Source of the DNA: Promethearchaeota archaeon
GTDB lineage: Archaea > Asgardarchaeota > Lokiarchaeia > Sigynarchaeales > SOKP01
DNA: 7,411 nucleotides
Assembly (NCBI GenBank): GCA_014730295.1
Contig: WJIN01000404.1
Span: forward strand, 1 to 7,411
Direction of reading: 5' to 3'
Shown: piece after piece, positions 5,111 to 7,411 of the stretch
How the letters are laid out: each line of letters begins with the position of its first letter
Position numbering within the stretch: the first letter of the stretch is position 1
The notes under the pieces: generated by a model
Seen by the model: only the letters and a program-made list of their open reading frames with translations
The model's database searches: none
What the model was told of the DNA's origin: nothing
Position numbers and translations under genes: made by a program

Positions 5111-6973
5111 TTATTCAACATCCCTGTTTTTTTCGATAAATCTGTAATCAATATAGAGCCACAAATATCCGAAGATCGCCGCCAGGATTGAGGAAATAAG
5201 AATTCCCAACTTCGATTGAATTATAAATAATTCCTCATAATAGGCCAGTTCGGTCACAAATATAGCGCTTGTAAATCCTATTCCTCCCAAAATAGCTGCG
5301 CCAAATAATTCTCGGAAGTTCATATTTTCCGGGAGTTCACAGAACTTTGAAATACAGCAACCGATATAAGAAAATAGAGATATTCCAATTATTTTTCCAA
5401 AAATTCCAACTATAATCCCTATAGGAATTGGTTGAAAAATATTTTGAAGTAGATTTGTATTAGTTAGTACAATACCCGAATTTGCGAGCGCAAAGATCGG
5501 CAATACCAAAAAATGCACTTGTTCGTTTAGTTTTTCTTCCAGTTTAGATAAGGTTGATGTTGCTTCTCTTGCAACTCTTTGGAGGGTAAATAAAGCTTTA
5601 TCCACCTCTTCCGTTGTATTTGATCTATCTGATGAATCCGTTTCCGTTGCATTTTTATACTCTTCAAGGGTCTCCCAGCTAGTTTGGATGAAGCCAGATT
5701 GGTCGATTTTTGGTTTTAATGGAATAGTAAACGCTAAAAGTACTCCCGCTAAGACGGGGCTTATACCGGAATATAGGAACGCAATCCAAGCACCGATTCC
5801 GATGAGGGTATATATCTCACTTCGTTGAATTTTTAACGAATTTAGAACAAATGCAATAAGAATAAATCCTATTCCAATCAGACCAGCTAACCAATTAATT
5901 CCTTCTGCATAAAAAACAGCTATTACCAAAATACCTCCTATCGCATCTGCTACGGCATAGCTCATAAGAAAAATACGCGATGAATCTTTTACTTTAGCTC
6001 CTAAAAGCAATAAAACCGTCAATGCAAGTGCGACATCTGTCGTAATAGGAATAGCCCACCCTCTTGTCGTGCCAGCTTGAAGATTAAATAAAATAAATAT
6101 AATACCAGGAAAAATCATTCCTCCTGCTGCAGCCATTATTGGGAGACATGCTTCCTCAAAAGAAGATAATATACCCTCCTTCGCTTCTCGTTTAATTTCT
6201 AATCCGATCATAAAGAAGAATAGTGTCATTAGTCCTTCATTAATCCATTCTTTTACAGAAAGAATGAGTTCAAAATCGCCAATTGCAATTCCAATTGGGT
6301 GTTCCCAAAAATTTAAATAAACTGACCCCAATATATTTGACAAAATGAGCCCGACAACAAAACTAGAAATCAGCAAGAAACCGCTGGTAGCTCGTAAGGA
6401 AATTTTTTTTTCTATAGGATCCAAGATATACTCTTCAATAGGACCTTCTTCCTCACGCTTTTCAAGTAATTTCTGCGGTCTCGGGTTTGGTTCTGCTTCC
6501 GCTTCTAATTCTAATCGTTCAAGATCAAATGCCGTTGGATCAAAATTCTCTTCAATATATTTGTATATATCATCTCTTATCCTCCTAAAGATGGGTTTGA
6601 GATCCTTTTCTCCATTCTTTCTTGGAGGACGCCTAATATTGAGATGGGTATAATTTTTCCCCTCGGGAAATGAAGGACTCAATTCTACTTTATCATCATA
6701 TATCGATACCACATAGTCAAATACCTTTTCTCCTAAACTTTTTGTATGGCTGTCGGAATGCTGTTCTGAAATATCAATATCTATTTCTTGCATGACCTCG
6801 ATTGCTACGGGGTGAACCTCTTTAGGATCCGTTCCGGAAGTAAAAACCTCATAGTGGTCCCCATATTTCGATCTCAAAATTCCTTTTGCCATCTGTGATC
6901 GAACACTGTCAGAAGGGCTTAGAAACATTACAAGTAATTTTTTATTTTCTTTTTCATCATCGGTTTCCGACAT
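5111..6973 (-). CDS. Cys-less ArsC/LMW-PTP-like domain fused to NhaA-type antiporter
   Basis: A 620-residue fusion. Residues about 12-145 have the fold signature of arsenate reductase / low-molecular-weight tyrosine phosphatase: P-loop FLSPSDSVRSQMAK (17-30), FTSGTDPKEVHPVAIEVM (44-61), FDYVVSIYD (85-93), THLNIRRPP (109-117). Residues about 145-185 are a charged, probably coiled linker. Residues about 190-610 form a full NhaA Na+/H+ antiporter domain (E. coli NhaA has 388 residues) with about 12 membrane segments: SLRATSGFLL, FFFMIGLEIKRE, ITTDVALALT, AVADAIGGI, LPIFALANSG, GIFGKIIGISLF and GGIGFTSAIF, plus a long polar loop at about 421-485. NhaA proteins exchange Na+ for protons across the cytoplasmic membrane. 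Catalytic residues of the first domain are missing (Ser19, Tyr92 and Ser99 replace the three redox cysteines), so it is probably a binding or sensing domain. In the antiporter, Asp313, Asp343 and Lys527 match E. coli Asp133, Asp163 and Lys300, but Ala344 replaces Asp164. The frame is unbroken, so the fusion is real within this sequence. The transported ion is uncertain. Confidence 0.88.
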   Translation of the reverse strand: MSETDDEKENKKLLVMFLSPSDSVRSQMAKGILRSKYGDHYEVFTSGTDPKEVHPVAIEVMQEIDIDISEQHSDSHTKSLGEKVFDYVVSIYDDKVELSPSFPEGKNYTHLNIRRPPRKNGEKDLKPIFRRIRDDIYKYIEENFDPTAFDLERLELEAEAEPNPRPQKLLEKREEEGPIEEYILDPIEKKISLRATSGFLLISSFVVGLILSNILGSVYLNFWEHPIGIAIGDFELILSVKEWINEGLMTLFFFMIGLEIKREAKEGILSSFEEACLPIMAAAGGMIFPGIIFILFNLQAGTTRGWAIPITTDVALALTVLLLLGAKVKDSSRIFLMSYAVADAIGGILVIAVFYAEGINWLAGLIGIGFILIAFVLNSLKIQRSEIYTLIGIGAWIAFLYSGISPVLAGVLLAFTIPLKPKIDQSGFIQTSWETLEEYKNATETDSSDRSNTTEEVDKALFTLQRVAREATSTLSKLEEKLNEQVHFLVLPIFALANSGIVLTNTNLLQNIFQPIPIGIIVGIFGKIIGISLFSYIGCCISKFCELPENMNFRELFGAAILGGIGFTSAIFVTELAYYEELFIIQSKLGILISSILAAIFGYLWLYIDYRFIEKNRDVE

Positions 6974-7289
6974 TATTTAGAAAGTAAAATAAGTGATTCC
7001 TTAAGTTGAAAGGTATTCTTAGATTTATTTAAAATTATGTGTAAAAATTTTAAGGAATTTTTGAGTATTTCAAAAGATTTTGGAGTAAAATTCAATTTAC
7101 CTAGATTTCTTAGAATTATTCTCTTCTTTATTAGTGGTAGGGGTCTGCTAAATTAAAGCTAATCATCCCTCATTTGCTCCAAGCTACCAGTATTTTTGAC
7201 CAGAAGAGACATCACAATTAATTTTTATATTTGAGGATCTCTACCAATCCCATCGTTCCCGTCCAAATAAATACAAATATGATTCCTAA
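6974..7289. other. Divergent intergenic region without a supported gene
   Basis: About 316 AT-rich bases upstream of the ArsC-NhaA fusion gene, with frequent stops in all frames. Apart from TATA-like stretches (7024-7033 on the minus strand; near 7222-7231 and 7265-7280 on the plus strand) I see no gene, RNA or repeat. Confidence 0.5.
7024..7033 (-). promoter_or_regulatory. Possible TATA box of the ArsC-NhaA fusion gene
   Basis: On the minus strand ATTTTAAATAAATC contains a TATA-like element centred near 7028. Transcription would start near 7002, giving a leader of about 29 bases without a Shine-Dalgarno close to the ATG. The flanking DNA is AT-rich, so support is moderate to low. Confidence 0.3.
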
Positions 7290-7326
7290 TCGTTGAAGCA
7301 AGTTTCAATTTCAGGCAACCGAACGG

Positions 7327-7338
7327 TCAACATGTTGA
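7327..7338. promoter_or_regulatory. Perfect palindrome TCAACATGTTGA at a possible start codon
   Basis: A perfect 12-base palindrome surrounds the ATG at 7332 and shares the core AACATGTT with the palindrome at 2738-2747; both lie next to CCGAAC. It might be an operator overlapping a translation start, or a coincidence. Confidence 0.25.
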
Positions 7339-7411
7339 TCCGCCAGAATACCCCAAATCCGTTGCTGATTATAGCACTTATTATAGTTGCGACGCTAAAT
7401 TTTCTACAGAA
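7332..7411 (+). CDS. Possible N-terminal fragment of a membrane-anchored protein (cut by window edge)
   Basis: A plus-strand frame opens at ATG 7332 and runs off the right edge, 26 codons in view. It reads MLIRQNTPNP followed by a hydrophobic run (LLIIALIIVATLNFL), which looks like a short basic N-terminus and a membrane segment or signal anchor. The frame is open back to 7290, with TTG 7293 as an alternative start. No good ribosome site precedes it; a TATA-like stretch lies near 7265-7280. The opposite strand is also open over much of this stretch, so the call is tentative and no family can be named. Confidence 0.35.
   Translation, partial: MLIRQNTPNPLLIIALIIVATLNFLQ

Noticed and set aside
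6345..6653. Plus-strand frame of 102 codons rich in Ser within the fusion gene.
   Set aside because: Antisense to the linker and P-loop domain region of the well-supported fusion protein; it has low-complexity composition and no start signals.
5111..6973. Calling the fusion an arsenic-resistance protein because of the ArsC-like domain.
   Set aside because: All three redox cysteines are missing and the transporter is NhaA-like, not an arsenite carrier; no ars genes are nearby.

Overview
This is an AT-rich window that most likely comes from an anaerobic or microaerophilic archaeon. The evidence is indirect. Genes are preceded by TATA-like boxes at archaeal spacing. Several starts (lrp-like, flavodoxin-ferredoxin, nhaA-like) have no Shine-Dalgarno and look leaderless, while operon genes have GGTGA/GGATC-type ribosome sites. 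3' ends carry bare T-runs without strong GC hairpins. The gene content (CooS-like protein, Lrp/AsnC regulator, EFR1-type flavodoxin-ferredoxin) also fits. An Asgard or related lineage is a guess only. No rRNA, tRNA, CRISPR array or insertion sequence is visible.

Layout. On the minus strand a CooS-family gene (727-2631) is followed after 36 bases by a hemerythrin-like gene (157-690), probably one operon read from a TATA box near 2717. A long gene-free stretch (about 2644-3392) separates this operon from a divergent plus-strand pair: an Lrp/AsnC-type regulator with a Cys-containing C-terminal tail (3393-3974) and a flavodoxin-2[4Fe-4S] ferredoxin protein (4138-4926). Convergent to that pair is a 620-residue minus-strand gene (5111-6973) that fuses an ArsC / low-molecular-weight tyrosine phosphatase-like domain to a complete NhaA-type antiporter. 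A gene fragment with an N-terminal membrane segment may begin at the right edge (7332-7411).

The two large genes are both chemically deviant. The CooS-like protein keeps its B-cluster cysteines and most active-site ligands, but a glutamate stands where true CO dehydrogenases have an iron-ligating cysteine (motif GICCTGNE becomes ANIETGQE). The resulting ligand set resembles that of hybrid cluster protein, so the enzyme may not be a CO dehydrogenase at all. In the fusion protein the ArsC-like domain has no cysteine and has lost all three redox cysteines and the general acid. Its NhaA part has lost one of the paired aspartates that bind Na+. It therefore looks like a binding or sensing domain attached to a transporter with altered chemistry.

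Working model (inference): the CooS-like hybrid-cluster candidate, the hemerythrin, the flavodoxin-ferredoxin and the Cys-bearing regulator form a local redox, nitrosative or oxygen-stress module. A related short motif (TTAARCCGAT-like) occurs upstream of both divergent promoters.
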